Of a DNA stretch of 64,000 bases, positions 47,728-60,179 are shown in pieces. Source of the DNA: Pterois miles (lineage: Eukaryota > Chordata > Actinopteri > Perciformes > Scorpaenidae); contig CAMQGK010000565.1 in the NCBI GenBank assembly GCA_947000775.1, positions 9,720,501 through 9,784,500 on the forward strand. The letters run 5' to 3'. Numbering within the stretch: the first letter of the stretch is position 1; every line of letters begins with the position of its first letter. The notes beneath the pieces were generated by a model. That model made no database searches and was not told the origin of the DNA. It saw only the letters and a list, made by a program, of their open reading frames with translations. A program made the translations under genes and the position numbers.

Positions 47728-47728
47728 G
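47662..47728 (+). repeat. (GT)n(GA)n microsatellite
   Basis: About 25 GT units followed by about 8 GA units, some 50 bp past the exon 3 donor on the intron side. Confidence 0.97.
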
Positions 47729-47778
47729 CATCAGGATGGAGGAGTTCCAGTACCCGAGGAAGACCCAAATGGACTCAC

Positions 47779-47878
47779 CTGCTGTGGCCGTGGGCGGCAG
47801 CAAAGTGTAAAGGTGTGAATCCATTTTCATCAGAGACGTCAGCAGGCGATCCCGAAGACAGCAGCAGCTTCACACACT
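47779..47878 (-). CDS. cttnbp2: cttnbp2 exon 3 of 14: ankyrin repeat
   Basis: 100 bp, phase-1 entry (G|AG) after CTCTGTCAG and phase-2 exit at CAG|GTGAGT. It encodes ECVKLLLSSGSPADVSDENG then FTPLHFAAAHGH, a canonical ankyrin repeat with the G-(F/W)-TPLHxAA signature. A (GT)n microsatellite lies about 50 bp past the donor, in the intron. Splice phase agrees with both neighbours. Confidence 0.95.
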
Positions 47879-49311
47879 CTGACAGAGACAGAAAGAAACA
47901 TGGTGATGTTGAAGCCTTTATAATTAACAAAACACAGTAATTTTAGCCTAAAACATCATAAAAACTACATCACCTTGTTGAGGGTTACTTTCAGTGGTCA
48001 TTTTGAAAAGACGAAACCTGCCTTTTTCTGTCAAGTACGCTGAAATAAATACAGTTTCAGCACGTCCTCGTTTTAAAACAACAAAAACAAAACAACAACA
48101 ATTGTCATTCACTACTACATTTCCCATGAGTTTCAGCCACAGAGGTGGCCACACAATTAATCGAACATTAATCATGATTTTGGCTTCCCGCAATTAAATG
48201 AACATGATCGACTGCGATACTGACGTTTAAAACTCTCCACTCATATAAAACTCTGCTGCATAAATCCAGCATTTCCTAAACTAACAGCTAGAGACGCACC
48301 GTTAATCAGCATGGGCAGCCGCCACATGATGGGCCATGGTTAATTCTAACATTGTCATGATGCATTCAAATGTAAACTTGCAAAATGTCATTTTGCTGAC
48401 AAACTGTAATAAATACAGTTGTTTGAAAGAGATGTTTCACAGCAATATAAAATAAATAATAGAGATATAACTATGACCTGTTTCTCTTCCTAAACAGCTT
48501 ATAATATATAATTAGATCTACTGATGCCAAGATTTTAGTAAATAAAAGCAAATATTAAAAAAAAATGCATTTTCTTTCCTAATCATTTGAGTTGTGTGTT
48601 TTCATGTAAAAAAACACACTAAAGATGACTTTAACAGTTTGAGGAGGGAGTTTTTCCTGTAAAGAGGGAGTCGTATCCTATAAAGACTATAAAAACCCCT
48701 GATGCAAATTTGTGATTTTGGGCTGTACAAATAAAACTGACTTGACAAGCAGCACTCTGTTGATTTAAATGTGAAACTGCAATCAAAATATTTTGTCCCT
48801 AAAGTCTATGGATAATCATGATAAATGTGTGTTTATCATTTTGGCCATAATGGTGCAGCCCTACCTCCTGTACAATACTCCAGTACCTATTTATGTTTAG
48901 AGGACGGAGAGAAATCCCCAGAAAATATTGCAGCTTCTCAGAAAGACTGATGAATGAAACCTTTCATGAGAAGCTAGTGGAACAAACCAGAAGTGGGGCA
49001 AGACTTCGGCTCTCTGTAGAGCATGTGACATCTGTCTATACTAAAATAGTTTCATATACTGCACATATCGGCACATCAGGCACTAGAGAGCCTCCAGAAA
49101 AAAACAGACTGAAGACAGAGTGATTTCAGCTTTAAATGTAATACATCAGGTTTTCTTTCTTTATAACATTTGCTCTCAAATTGCTCTTTAATAACATTGC
49201 CTGTCTGTTTCTTGGCTTCCTACTGCACGTTACTCAATGTTTCATGTTCCCGTCGTTGCTTTACTGTCAAAATTTTGCATATACTCTCACATTTTTGCAC
49301 ATACTCTCATG

Positions 49312-49695
49312 TTGAAATATCTAATCATGATTAATCACACATTTTCTTTATCTATTCAAAACGTACTTTAACGGGAGATTTGGTGTCCAAGCCATAGAAC
49401 CCATTTACATTCACATATCTGGAGGTCAGAGGTCAAGGGATCCCTTTGAAAATGGACATGCCAGTTTTTCTTGCCAAAATTTACCGTATGTTCGAAGCGA
49501 TATTTAACCTTCTTCCCGTCAAGCCAGTATGACATTAGGATTCATTCTTTCAAACTTTCTATATCGACATCATTGCTAACTTCAAAACTGAGCCTGCTAC
49601 AACCTCTGAAATCTTAATATATGCCTTAATGTGTTAAATAAATCAGTGGTGTTAGAACAAATTTTAGCTTTTATTGCATTAACTCTGACAGTTGT
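49312..49695 (+). repeat. ~0.75-kb repeat family copy, internally deleted
   Basis: It carries TGAAATATCTAATCATGATT, GAACCCATTTACATTCACAT, GAGGTCAGAGGTCAAGGGAT and GAGCCTGCTACAACCTCTG, ending GCATTAACTCTGACAGTTG. Confidence 0.85.
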
Positions 49696-49813
49696 AGATT
49701 AAATGTATGTCTGTTTCGGGAAAGGAGACGAGTGAAACGTATCAGATGAGATGGAAAACTGACAGCACAAACAAAAGGGCAATGAAATACTGATGGGAGA
49801 AAGAGTAAATGCC

Positions 49814-49814
<1 letters not shown>

Positions 49815-49879
<65 letters not shown>
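49815..49879 (+). repeat. (TG)n microsatellite
   Basis: About 32 uninterrupted TG units. Confidence 0.97.
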
Positions 49880-49881
<2 letters not shown>

Positions 49882-50020
49882 TCTCTGTGTAGATCAACCT
49901 ATAATCCTTTAGCACAGCTGTCCTTCAGCTGCATTAGTCATGTTCATGGATCAATGCTCCTCTACTGACTGAGTGTTACTAAACATCTCAGCAGGGAAGC
50001 ACATCCTGATAGACCTGCAG

Positions 50021-50141
<121 letters not shown>

Positions 50142-50794
50142 TCTGAGTGAGCATGCAGGCTACAACCCTGACATGACAGTCCAGCTCATTTAATGGCAGC
50201 CAGCATAATGGGATCAGCTGCAGCTCAGACAATTACAGCAGAGTGTTTATTTACCAGGTCTTTGTCCTCTCAATGCATCTTCCCATACCTGAAGGCACGT
50301 CTAAGTAACTGCTAGGCATTTAGTACTAATCTGTCACCTACATCACTTGAACCAGTAGCAACTAAATGACTAAAGAAAATCTCCTCTGCAGAGGCATAGT
50401 GCATACAATCTTGTATCAACATCTTCTCCTCTTCTTTCTACTCTTCAATTAATAGGAAGTCAACAGAGCAACTGGCTCCTCCTGTGACTTAACCTAACGA
50501 TTCCTAATGCATTTACTGTACCTAAGATGCTAAACCTTCACTAAAGCATGCACCACAAGGAAAACTGCATGCAAGAGGAAATCTTTTATTCAAACTGACT
50601 GCAAACTGAACATTAGCATCTCATTTTGTTTCCCACTAAAAGCACAAAATCATGTTTAATTTAGCTGAAATGACAACCTGAGACTGTGTTTCTGTATAGA
50701 CTATCAGTTGTGGTAAGAAAGCAGGTGGCTGGGAGCTTTAGTGTCATGTTCTTTATAAATATAATATTAGGATAAATAACACTCAAAACCTGAG

Positions 50795-51240
50795 CTAAAT
50801 TTTGGCGATGGAAAACTGTCATGGCCATTTTCAAAGGGGTCCCCTTTACCTCTGACCTCCAGATGTGTGAATGTAAATGGGTTCTCTGGGTCCCCACCAG
50901 TCTCCCCTTTACAGACAGGCCCACTTTATGATAATCACATGCAGTTTTGGGCAAGTCATAGTAAAGTCAACACACTGACACACTGCAGAACCTGTGAGGC
51001 TTTCTGGAAAATATTTGTCATTGTTTTGTGTTGTTCACTGATTTCCAGTAATAAATATAGACATACATTTGCATAAAGCAGCATATTTCTACTCCCATGT
51101 GGATAAGAGTATTAAAAACTAATCAAATCTCCATTTAAGGTGCATCTTTAAAATAAAAGACAAAAACATGTGTGATTTATTTGTGATTAATCAACTATGG
51201 ACAATTGTGATTAATCACAATTAAATAATTTAATCACCCT
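50795..51240 (-). repeat. ~0.75-kb repeat family, inverted copy
   Basis: It carries CTAAATTTTGGCGATGG, TTACCTCTGACCTCCAGATG, CCAGTCTCCCCTTTACAGAC, ATACATTTGCATAAAGCAGC and the AT-rich end with GTGATTAATCACAATTAAAT. Confidence 0.87.
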
Positions 51241-52436
51241 ACTTTTCTTCTATTTTCCTTTAATGTGCAGTAAAAGGAAAATGATGAACAAGAAGAAGAA
51301 TAGTGTTTGTATCCATACTGCTTATCTTACTTATGGATTGACTTTATAATCATTAATAATCACTTATGATCCTTATATCTAATTCATATCAGCCACGCTC
51401 AGCAGAACAATCAATCCTGTGTGAAACCTTTGTTTGTATCTGAGTGTATCACCCTCTCTCTATCAGTCAGTATGGATCAATACAAGCCTCTAGGCGTTCC
51501 TAGAAGATTACTCTTTAAAATCAATCATCCAGCCAACTGCTGACCAAGACCACAGAGAGGGATTACGACTACTGCTGGTGTCCAGAGGCTAACGCCATGA
51601 TGCTAACACACACTAACTGTGAGCAGTCACACCGGAGGAGTGAACGGGCCACAACTCTAATGTTTGAAATTCGGACTGCAGTAGAAGTTTTAAACGCTCA
51701 CTGTCAGTGGTACATATTGTTCCATTAAGCTTCTCCCAGGTTGTTAAAGAGCCAAAATTCACAGAAACAATCCAGAGGACATGATCTCATTCTTAGTGGT
51801 AGCTACCCTACAGTCTGCAGGGCTGTAGCAATAACTGCAATACCACTCTATTGACAAGCCAACTGCAGGGAAAGGCAACCACCAAAACCGCTTTGGTCAT
51901 GAGAGGGGGCGTTCACATGGGCCCGACATGTAAACACAGTAAACACGACCCCATTTGAAGGAACCAATAGATCGGCGGGTCCGTCTCCCTACGTGCTTTG
52001 ACTTTGCCTCCATCCAGAGCAGGTTCTCTACCTTGTAACGACATTTTTGCTTGCATGGATAATCCATATCGTAGCAACCAGCTGAAAAAAAAAATACAAT
52101 TCATTTGCCCTTCTCTGTCCGGCATTTAACACAAAACAAGTATATCATTAGTTTTCTTTTTAACTGTCACCTCTGTCATTTGCAAAGCAACATATATACC
52201 AAATAATAGCCTTGACATAAAGCTTATTTATGTAGCATTAAAACAAGGAGGTCACTTGCAAAAAAATGCTGCAGGGGAATTTCCTTCACCACAACAGCTC
52301 TACCCTTCTGCATTAAGGCAATGAGACGGCAGCAATCCTTTGTCCATTTCTAGCTCCATCAATACCTGCAGTTCCTTCAATTTACCCCGTAAATGTCCAT
52401 TAGCCAACCAGTATTGATTGATCACTTGTCAGTTAC

Positions 52437-52730
52437 CTGTGTGTCCATTCTGAGCAGCAGCAAACAAGGCAGAGGTTTGGTTGTGGTTGTGGTAGAGGTG
52501 GTGGTCATGGTCAAGATGATTGGGCTTGTCCTCCATGGCGGTGGTAGAGGTGGTGTTGGTGGACGTAGAGGTGGTGGTGGCGGTGATAGTGGTCGGGTCT
52601 GGTTGGTTAAGCAGCATTGACAATAAAGTGACATTTCCCTGGGAAGCAGCTTGGGGGAGCAGGGGGCGCCCGCCGTCCAGGGCAGCAGGCCCTCCGCCGC
52701 TTAGAGAGGAGACTACGGAGGGACACCAGC
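52437..52730 (-). CDS. cttnbp2: cttnbp2 exon 2 of 14: first ankyrin repeat with low-complexity insert
   Basis: 294 bp, entered with two bases of a split codon after CCTCCTGCAG (AG at 52,731-52,732) and left after one base at CAG|GTAACT. It starts WCPSVVSSLSGGGPAALDGG, continues LLPQAASQGNVTLLSMLLN (ankyrin helices), and ends SALFAAAQNGHT, each with a clear counterpart in mammalian CTTNBP2. Between these lies a stretch of about 44 residues very rich in Thr, Ser, His and Asn (ACC/CAC codon runs), where the human protein has about 14. This is a lineage-specific expansion in a loop. The only exon reading that continues the protein needs an upstream exon ending in phase 1, which supports the missing-base interpretation of exon 1. 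Confidence 0.95.
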
Positions 52731-53089
52731 CTGCAGGAGGAAGGAGGAGCAGGAGCAGCACAGGTTAAACTAGGAGGAGGACGAGGAGCAGGAGGAGGAA
52801 GAGGAGGCTTTTAGAAGTGCTGGGCATGGGAATGCAAAGGTGCAAGAAGGTGGACGGGTTGGAAAGAGAGGAGAGCACACTTCAGTCCCACACATACTGT
52901 AGTACAGTCTCTTTTGTCTGAGCAGCAGGCAGGAAGTACTGCAGTTAAAGTACCATTTCCAGGGAGTACACGCTCACGTTGTGCAGCTGAACATTGTTCA
53001 AATACCCATATTTAAATTTAGTCGAGACCCCAGTGTTTAGAGACTGAATTTGGAGGAATTGTTTATAAAAATCAGGCAAAAGATATCTA

Positions 53090-53690
53090 CAATATTTCTG
53101 TATATGTCTGTTTATTGTACATATTTTTATAGTGTCCTTCGTCTAGTCATGTTTCTTGTACATATTTTTATTATTTCATTACATTTTAAAACTCTTTTTA
53201 TGGTATTTTTTGTGTTTTTATTATATTTTAATAATTTATTTTATTATATTTATTATGTTTCTTGTACATATTTTCATAATTTTATCTTACTTGTAATTAT
53301 TATTTTATGGTGCTTTTCATAATTGTATTGTATTTTTCTTTTACTCTATATTTATGTTTCTTGTACATATTGTATTATTTTATCTTACTGTTTCATTATT
53401 ACGTTTATGGCATTTTTTTATATTTTTATTTTATTTTTTGTCAGTTATATTATATTATTTTTATTCTTCTCTTTATTTATTATTTATGTTTTCTCATATT
53501 TTACTGTATTTTTTTGTTGATTTTTTTGCAAAACCTGCTTTTATTATTCATTTTAATTTCTCTTATTGTGTGTGTGTATTTTTTCATATTTCTATTGTAT
53601 TTTCATCTATTCTATATTTAGGTTTCTTGAGTTTTGCAATACTTGCTTATATTTTTAATTTTAATTTCTCTTACTATGTTTATGTTATGC
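53090..53690 (+). repeat. T-rich low-complexity region
   Basis: About 600 bp composed mainly of TTTTA/TATTT words with a loosely periodic TTTCTTGTACATATTTT motif (53,150, 53,258, 53,356). Long plus-strand open frames here encode only Phe/Leu/Ile/Tyr-rich sequence and are compositional artefacts. Confidence 0.85.
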
Positions 53691-54798
53691 AGCAAAGCGA
53701 ACTCCTTGTATGTGAAAACCTATTTGGTGATAAGATTCTGATTCGGATCTGAAAACAAGTAAGAAGCTCACCGTCTTACTGTGTTTCATAAAATCAAGAT
53801 TTTTCGATTATTATTATTTACTATCTGCATATTTTTACATTTGCAGATATTTTATCCCCAAAGCGACGCAGGAATCCTCTGATAGAACTGAACCAACACG
53901 AGACGCGCTGCAGCCTGGACAAAAGAGTCTGTCATGGCATCAGATTAACTGCGAGATGATGGATCGTATTCATCTTTCAGCACCATCATTCACCCGCAAT
54001 ATTCATACAGTGGACACAGAAATACACACATTATTTAGTAGGATACCGTTGCAATTACACAGCATTATTTAAATGATTAAGCACAACGAACAGGTGAAGT
54101 AAAGAACAGAAACGAGACAACTTTGCCACAACTAACATGCTAAAGGCTAGAGATGCTACTTTTAACCATGATTTTATATGGCTGTTCTGACCGGGGAAGG
54201 TTAAATATGAGTTAGAAAAAGGCAGAATGGGCAGAATGAAGAATTTCAGCATTGAAATTTGCCTCACAGACTGAAGTGAAAGAGACTAAAGAAAAAAGTG
54301 CAGCAGACATTGTCAAGGACATAGATAATGGCAGCATGTCCTGTCTGTCAGTGGGTGGTGCTGGTGACGGGATTAAAAAGGCCCAAAGCAACAACAACAC
54401 AGCCGCTGACGGGTGAGACTGTGGATCTGCTTTGAAACGGTGATAAATAAATATGTTTGTCAAGTAGTGGAAATCCCCCAAACTACTGCAGAAGTTTATC
54501 AGATTTGTAACTGGGAGATGCTGCAATCGAATGCAACCCGAAAGGTTGGCAACACTAGTGTTAACACTGCATTTTTACTTGAGATCAGTGTGTAGTAGCA
54601 AACATATCTTTATTTTAATCTTATAGAGGCTTTAATCTAACCTTTAAATATCAGTTAAATAACATGTAATAACAAAAGTGTGATATAACTATCAAATATT
54701 TTGTTGTTTCAATAGGAGTGTCACACTGTTTCTGCAAAGCACTTGTTTGTGTAACTAAATAGAGCAGCTATGTATTTTTTGCTAATCTTTCTTTTATA

Positions 54799-55025
54799 GT
54801 AACCTACTTACCTAGTATTTCCCCAGTAAATACTTGGTACATAGTATATTATTGGGTAATTACCTGTAATTACCACTGGTAAATGATGCAAGTAGGTAAA
54901 TACAAGGAATCTACAAATAAATACAAAGACAGTATTTACCTACTTACTTACCAGTAGCAATTAACCAATAATATACCACTATGTACCATGTATTGACTGG
55001 GTAAATACTTGATAATTAGGAGACT
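54799..55025. repeat. Palindromic hairpin element (MITE-like)
   Basis: The left half reads CCCCAGTAAATACTTGGTAC then ATAGTATATTATTGGGTAAT; the right half reads the inverse, AACCAATAATATACCACTAT then GTACCATGTATTGACTGGG. The whole ~225 bp folds on a centre near 54,912. No coding capacity. Confidence 0.85.
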
Positions 55026-57256
55026 GTAAAATGAATGTTACTTGTTTTTTCTATTGGGATACATCTGCATGCAAAAGAACAGGACTTAAAAATGCAAATG
55101 TACTTTGTCACATTTCACAGGTACATTTCAGGATAATTCCATTTTATTACAACGTTGGTCTTAAGGTATTCCTACATTTCATCATTATTATGCAGTTATT
55201 TTTCAAAATTCATGCGTGTTATTACCGTGAACTAATGGTGTTTTCACACTAAGAGCAAAGCAAACTCTTCATGGGCAAATCACATACAAAGTCAACGCAA
55301 AGAGGTGAAATTTACACCTTTCAGTTGCGACGTGTGGCTTGCTAGATACGGTCAGTGCAATGACAGTGTATATGAACACAGCTCACCGCTGGGTGATGTT
55401 ATTAACCCAGACATGACAGTGTTTGGTTTTCTAACATATCTGGGAGTAAAAAGCAGCTACAGTGGTTATTTCTCCCGTGGCTGACGGCGGAAATGGTGTA
55501 AAGAAAAGTTGTTGGAAACTACGGAAATAAAACCACTTTTTACAAATCGACATCCTTTTGATTCATTTACAACAACATCACTGCCATATTTACGCCTTGA
55601 TGACGATATGTTGAGCGTTGATGAAGCAGTTATAATGTTAGCGTAGCCTGGCGCTGATCAGTCCGAACTCCATTCAGAAAACAAGTATTTTAAAAGTTGT
55701 TTGCTTGTCATCTTGTGGTCAGACCTGGCAAAGCGTGAATTCAGACTTTATTTTCTTATTCTTATTTTATTTTTTTTTCTATTCATTGCAATTAAATCAC
55801 AGTACAAGTCTGTTTATTTTGGGTTCATATCGCAGTTGTGACATGTGGGTTGCAGTCATGTACTGTAGAAACATATCTCGACTTCTACAACAGGTAAAAA
55901 GCAGCAACAGTGGTTATTTCCTCAGTGGTTGACGGCGGAAAGGAAAGTTTTGGTAACTATGGAAATAAAACCAACAATGTAATAAACTGGAAATATTCTG
56001 TAATCATACTACACAGTAAAAATCAAGCGGAGCACTGAAAGCACATCAGAAGGTGAATATAAATGATTACATTTATATCAAAACGACTAAATTACAGACA
56101 GAGAGCCGTCAATGACAAAGGAGGCAGAATGAACAGGACGGGTTAATGGAACCTGAAACAGGAAGAGTGCAGGAAGTAGAGGAGCGGTCATGGCATGCTA
56201 CTGGAGGATGGAAACAGGAAGGGGAGGAGAGAGCAGCCTCTGGCATCAGCTTCAGAGAGGACAGGGGTTACTGGACCTACAAACCAATCACCAGAGGGGG
56301 GGGCTACTTTGCCTCAACTCACCCTGACGTGCTCCTTCTGCTGTGGGACGGCTAACCCCTAGTCTCTGAGCAACATGTCAGCGACATGCTGATACCGATA
56401 CCGACAGGGCTAACGTGACAACATGGGAGACGAAAGGTGCCCAGAGGGAGGACACATTAAAGGCAAAGAAGGAGAGATGAGTAGAGAGAGAAAGCAGTGA
56501 GGCTGAGGGATAACAGTCGGTGACTTAAACTGAGCTGACCCGTGTGCTATTCTGCATCGCATTCCTGTGGTTAGACCAGTTTGCCTGTGACCTGATCGCC
56601 ATACTTGCCAACCTTGAGACCTTAAAAACAGGAAAGATTTCAAAACCAAAGTGGAGGATGTGAGGATCCTCCCTTAGAAAAAACTGAGTTTCAGAGACTT
56701 TGTTTCCTGCATTCTGGGGATTTTATAAGAGTGAGAATAACAAAATAATTAGTATCCTGCAACAGTATTTTTATATTAAAAACTGAATAATTTGCCCCTC
56801 TGGTGTGAACTACAATTGTGAATCTCAAAAAAAAAACTAATATTCATCTGTTTTGTGTTTAATTATGTTTTAGTTCTCTCCACAGCTCACTCACTGAAGG
56901 TCCTTTCAGACAATGCGACAACTCTCGCTCTGAATCTCGTTATTTCCAACGGCTTGTGCCGTGCCACGGCGGCTTTTCGCTGCATCAAGCAAAGACCAAC
57001 TTTGGGCACTGCACATGTGGCGAGTGTAGCTTAAACATGAGGTCAAACTGCGCTGTGTCGCGAGCACAGACTACTGTCTTCCGCTGGGAAACAACAGGAG
57101 GTGTAGCTCTGTTTTCGTAGGGATTATACACTCAACAGCAACAACACATATCAGGAGAAATGAGGGAGAATTGTGACCCCAGGAGGAAACAGGGAGAGGG
57201 CGATGAGAAACGGTAGTCTCCCAGGAAAATCAGGAGGGTTGGCAAATATGCTGATC

Positions 57257-57310
57257 GCTATGCTGTGCTATGCTGTGCTATGCTGTGCTATGCTGTGCTA
57301 TGCTGTGCTA
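57257..57310 (+). repeat. 10-bp tandem repeat beside the exon 1 donor
   Basis: Five perfect copies of TGCTGTGCTA, about 78 bp inside the intron from the exon 1 5' splice site. Confidence 0.95.
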
Positions 57311-57388
57311 GTGGCGTGGTAAGACAGTCGAAGAAAAGAGGCAGTGGGGAGAACTGGAGGGAGGTGGAGCATGGAGGAGCCCCTTTAC

Positions 57389-58387
57389 CTGATGCTGTTG
57401 CCAGGGGGCTGCCTGCGGAGGCTCGGGGGCTACGGGAGGATGAAGCACTAATGGAAGAGGAGGTGGAGGGGGGTTTATGGAGGAGGGGCTACTGACAGTG
57501 GTGGCAGGGCTGATGACTGGGGGGCACGCTGCACATGCTGCTGCCGGCTGACGCTGAGGGCCCCGGCCAGGCCCCGGGGAACGGGAGACGGGGCAGGCAC
57601 CCACCTGAGAGGCCGTCAGGGCTGGGACCAGGTCCAGGGCGGGTTTGGGCGGCAACTGAGGCGTGACCGGTTTCAGCCCGGCCCCTGGGGAGCGGCTGCT
57701 GTCCCCCACCCCCTTGATGGGTGGATGAGGAGGAGAGGGGGTCTGGGAAAGCCCTGGCTTTTTGGGAGGGATAGGGGGAGGGTTTCCCCGGTCGATCCTG
57801 GCCACCGTGGGCGACTTGAGGCCAATGGGATGGCTCAGGCGGCCGGGAAAAGGGCCTCCCTCTGAGGCAGAGTGGGGCAGGCCTGGACGCATGGGTCCAG
57901 CACCTCCTGCTGGGGGGCTGGTGAAGCGCGAAAGGACCTGTGTGACGGTGTGGCGTGCTTGCTGTTTGGCGGCAAAGTTGTCACGGTTGGTGGGGGAGAG
58001 GTCACGGGCCGGAGGACTCTGGGACGCCGTGCCATTTTGGTCCTGTTCCTGGAACTTGTAGCGGGCCGCCTGGACACGGGGGCTGACTCCGCTGGGTAAG
58101 CCGTGGGGGGCTTGGCCCTCTGAGCCATTCTCTGTCTGTGCCAGTCCTCCTGAGCTGCTGTGGACAATCCCCCGACTGCTCGTCTTTGGCAGACTCAGGC
58201 CCACATAGTTGGCAGGGGTTGGTTTGACAGGTATAGTGAGGGGGTTCTTCTTGGGACCCTCCACCTCAGTGGGGGGCAGGTCCGTTTGGCAAGACGCCGT
58301 TCGAGAGCTGATGGGCTCTGTGGCTACAGAAACAGACGTCAGAACTTTAGGTTTGGGTGGTGTGCTGGTGGCGGCAGCAGGTTCTGC

Positions 58388-58420
<33 letters not shown>

Positions 58421-58837
58421 CTGGGTGACAGTGGCACCATCCTTCCCATCGCCCCGTTCAGTCCTGAGCTGCTCCACCTGCTGCCGCAGACTCTGGCTCT
58501 CGACCTCCTCGCGGCCCAGCCTGGCGCGCAGCTGTTCCCGCTCTGTGTCAAACTCCGACAGCTGCTTCTCCATCTTGGCCTCCATCTGTTGGCTACGCTG
58601 CCGCTCGGTGCTCAGCTCCTCCTGCAGCCGGCCGGAGGCGCGACTCTCCTCGTCCAGGCGAGCCTGGAGCTCGTCAAAACGCTGCGACTCCTCCACCACC
58701 CGCGTGGCGAGCTGCTTGCACTCGCGCACCAACATCATGACAATGTGCTTGTTCTTCTCGCGCTCGTCTTTCAGCTGCGCCGTCAGCTTGCGGTGATCCT
58801 GCTCCAGACTCTGGAGCTGCAACTTCTCCATCTCCAG
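57389..58837 (-). CDS. cttnbp2: cttnbp2 exon 1 of 14 in window: coiled coil and proline-rich region
   Basis: The largest exon (1,449 bp). It opens in phase 0 after a TTCTTCCAG acceptor (AG at 58,838-58,839) with LEMEKLQLQ and ends at CAG|GTAAAG (GT at 57,387-57,388). Residues ~1-125 are a charged heptad-rich coiled coil including MEKQLSEFDTEREQLRA, the end of the CortBP2 N-terminal domain. A nine-alanine run (an AGC microsatellite near 58,390-58,420) follows, then a conserved CQTDLP segment, a block with QSPPARDLSPTNRDN and SRFTSP, and the proline-rich PPPIPPKKPGLSQTPSPP near 57,742-57,792, an SH3-ligand-like motif of the kind that binds cortactin in this family. Oddity: the long open frame is not the frame that splices into the next exon. 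Six Gs at 57,468-57,473 (Cs in the transcript) appear to be one short; with seven, the exon would end in LATAS and join exon 2 in frame. Confidence 0.95.
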
Positions 58838-59689
58838 CTGGAAGAAAAAATACACACAGTCAGGGGACATTAAGATCAATGCAATATTTCACAAACACAA
58901 AAAAAACAGGTGCGAAGAGATCATATCAGGGGTTTTAGATTTCTGAGTTGGGCTTGGTAGATCGCCACTAAAGACGCTTCCATGGCTTCCCATGGTAATT
59001 CACCTCCTAATCACACTTCAGTTTTCATATAAAAGTATGTGATAATAATATATAAAACATATAAAAAAACAGTCCATGAAATAAGGAATAAACCCCCAAC
59101 ATTATTCACCATTAGTATTCAACATTAATTATTATTAGTTATTAGCAGCAGCACTGAAAAAGGGGAGATGGAGACCGTGCCACACCTCAAAGCTTCAAAT
59201 ACCTTCAATATTTCTCACCGAAGCTTCAAAGCCCCAGAAAATGGTACTCAGGACAATCCTAACGAAGCAGCATTCATGTAGTGCTGAATTGATTAGACAA
59301 TTAATCAAATGAGCTTCACTTGAGTCTTAAGAGAAGACTTGCAGCTTTTCTCCATTTTAAAATCATTGAAATTTGATTCTTTTATTACCACCTTCTGATA
59401 ATGTATACAGTATATTAAGGCTGTCAAATGATTAAAATATTAATTACAAATTAATTGCACATTTTTATCTTTCAAAATGAACCTTAAAGGGAGATTTGTG
59501 AAGAACTTAATGCTTTTATCAACATGGGAGTGGGCAAATATGCTTTCTTTATTAAAATGTATGTATATATTGATTATTGGAAATCAATTAACAAAACAAA
59601 ACAAGTTATGGATAATGTACAGTGAGCCGGTTCATTGTTGTGAAATAAACCCCAATGCAGCACCCCAACGTGAAGTGGGTCATTTTTAT

Positions 59690-60140
59690 TTCACAGCAAT
59701 GACCCGCTAGCTTTGTTCCTACTCTCAGCGATGGTCATGAGGGCTTGGTCGCGACCAGAAGAATTAGATCGTGGGTGAAAGCGGCCGAAATGGGTTTTCT
59801 CAGGAGAACAGCTGGTGTTTCCCTTAGAGATACGATGAGACACTCAGCCATCCGTGAGGGACTCGTGAGGGAGTAGAGCTGCTGCTCCTTTGATTTGAAA
59901 GGAGCCAGTTGAGGTGGTTCAGACATCTGGTAAGGATGGCCCCCCCGGGCGCCTCCCTAGGGAGGTGTTCCAGGTACGACCCAGGACTAGGTGGAGAGAT
60001 TATGTCTCCACACTGGCCTGGGAACGCCTCGGGATCTCCCAGTCAGAGCTGGTTAATGTGGTCCGGGAACGGTAAGTGTGGGGTCCCCTGCTGGAGCTGC
60101 TGCCCTGGTGACCCGACCCGAATAAGAGGTTGACGATTAT
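59690..60140 (+). mobile_element. Non-LTR LINE 3' end (RTE/Rex-like)
   Basis: It encodes, with frameshifts, a C-terminal LINE segment: AAEMGFLRRTAGVSLRDTMR, then a LRWFRHLVRM-like stretch, and nucleotides CTGGAGCTGCTGCCCTGG then GACCCGACCCGAATAAGAGG. The teleost consensus for this 3' end reads GACCCGACCTCGGATAAGCG before a GATG-type tail. Degenerate and 5'-truncated; the exact clade is uncertain. Confidence 0.75.
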
Positions 60141-60179
60141 AACATGACTACTTACTTAAGAGATCAATAATCTGAAACA

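Larger units (their letters stand above)
45139..47778 (-). other. Intron between exons 3 and 4
   Basis: 2.6 kb. It holds an internally deleted copy of the ~0.75-kb family (45,566-45,735), a repeat shared with 60,180-60,345 (46,885-46,995), a teleost interspersed repeat (47,350-47,570) and a (GT)n run (47,662-47,728). Nothing else recognised. Confidence 0.8.
52731..57388 (-). other. Intron between exons 1 and 2 (4.7 kb)
   Basis: It holds a very AT-rich low-complexity stretch (53,090-53,690), a hairpin element (54,799-55,025), two related repeat pieces (55,440-55,530 and 55,890-55,975, both with GGTTATTTC and GACGGCGGAAA), and a 10-bp tandem repeat next to the exon 1 donor (57,257-57,310). No coding signal. 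Confidence 0.82.

Noticed and set aside
53050..53752. Hydrophobic frames resembling multi-pass membrane proteins
   Set aside because: Phe/Ile/Leu/Tyr-rich translation of T-rich low-complexity DNA.
56146..56355. 69-codon plus-strand frame
   Set aside because: Purine-rich intronic sequence without homology that I can see; no supporting signals.
57762..58873. Long plus-strand frames opposite exon 1 of cttnbp2
   Set aside because: Antisense shadows of a GC-rich coding exon.
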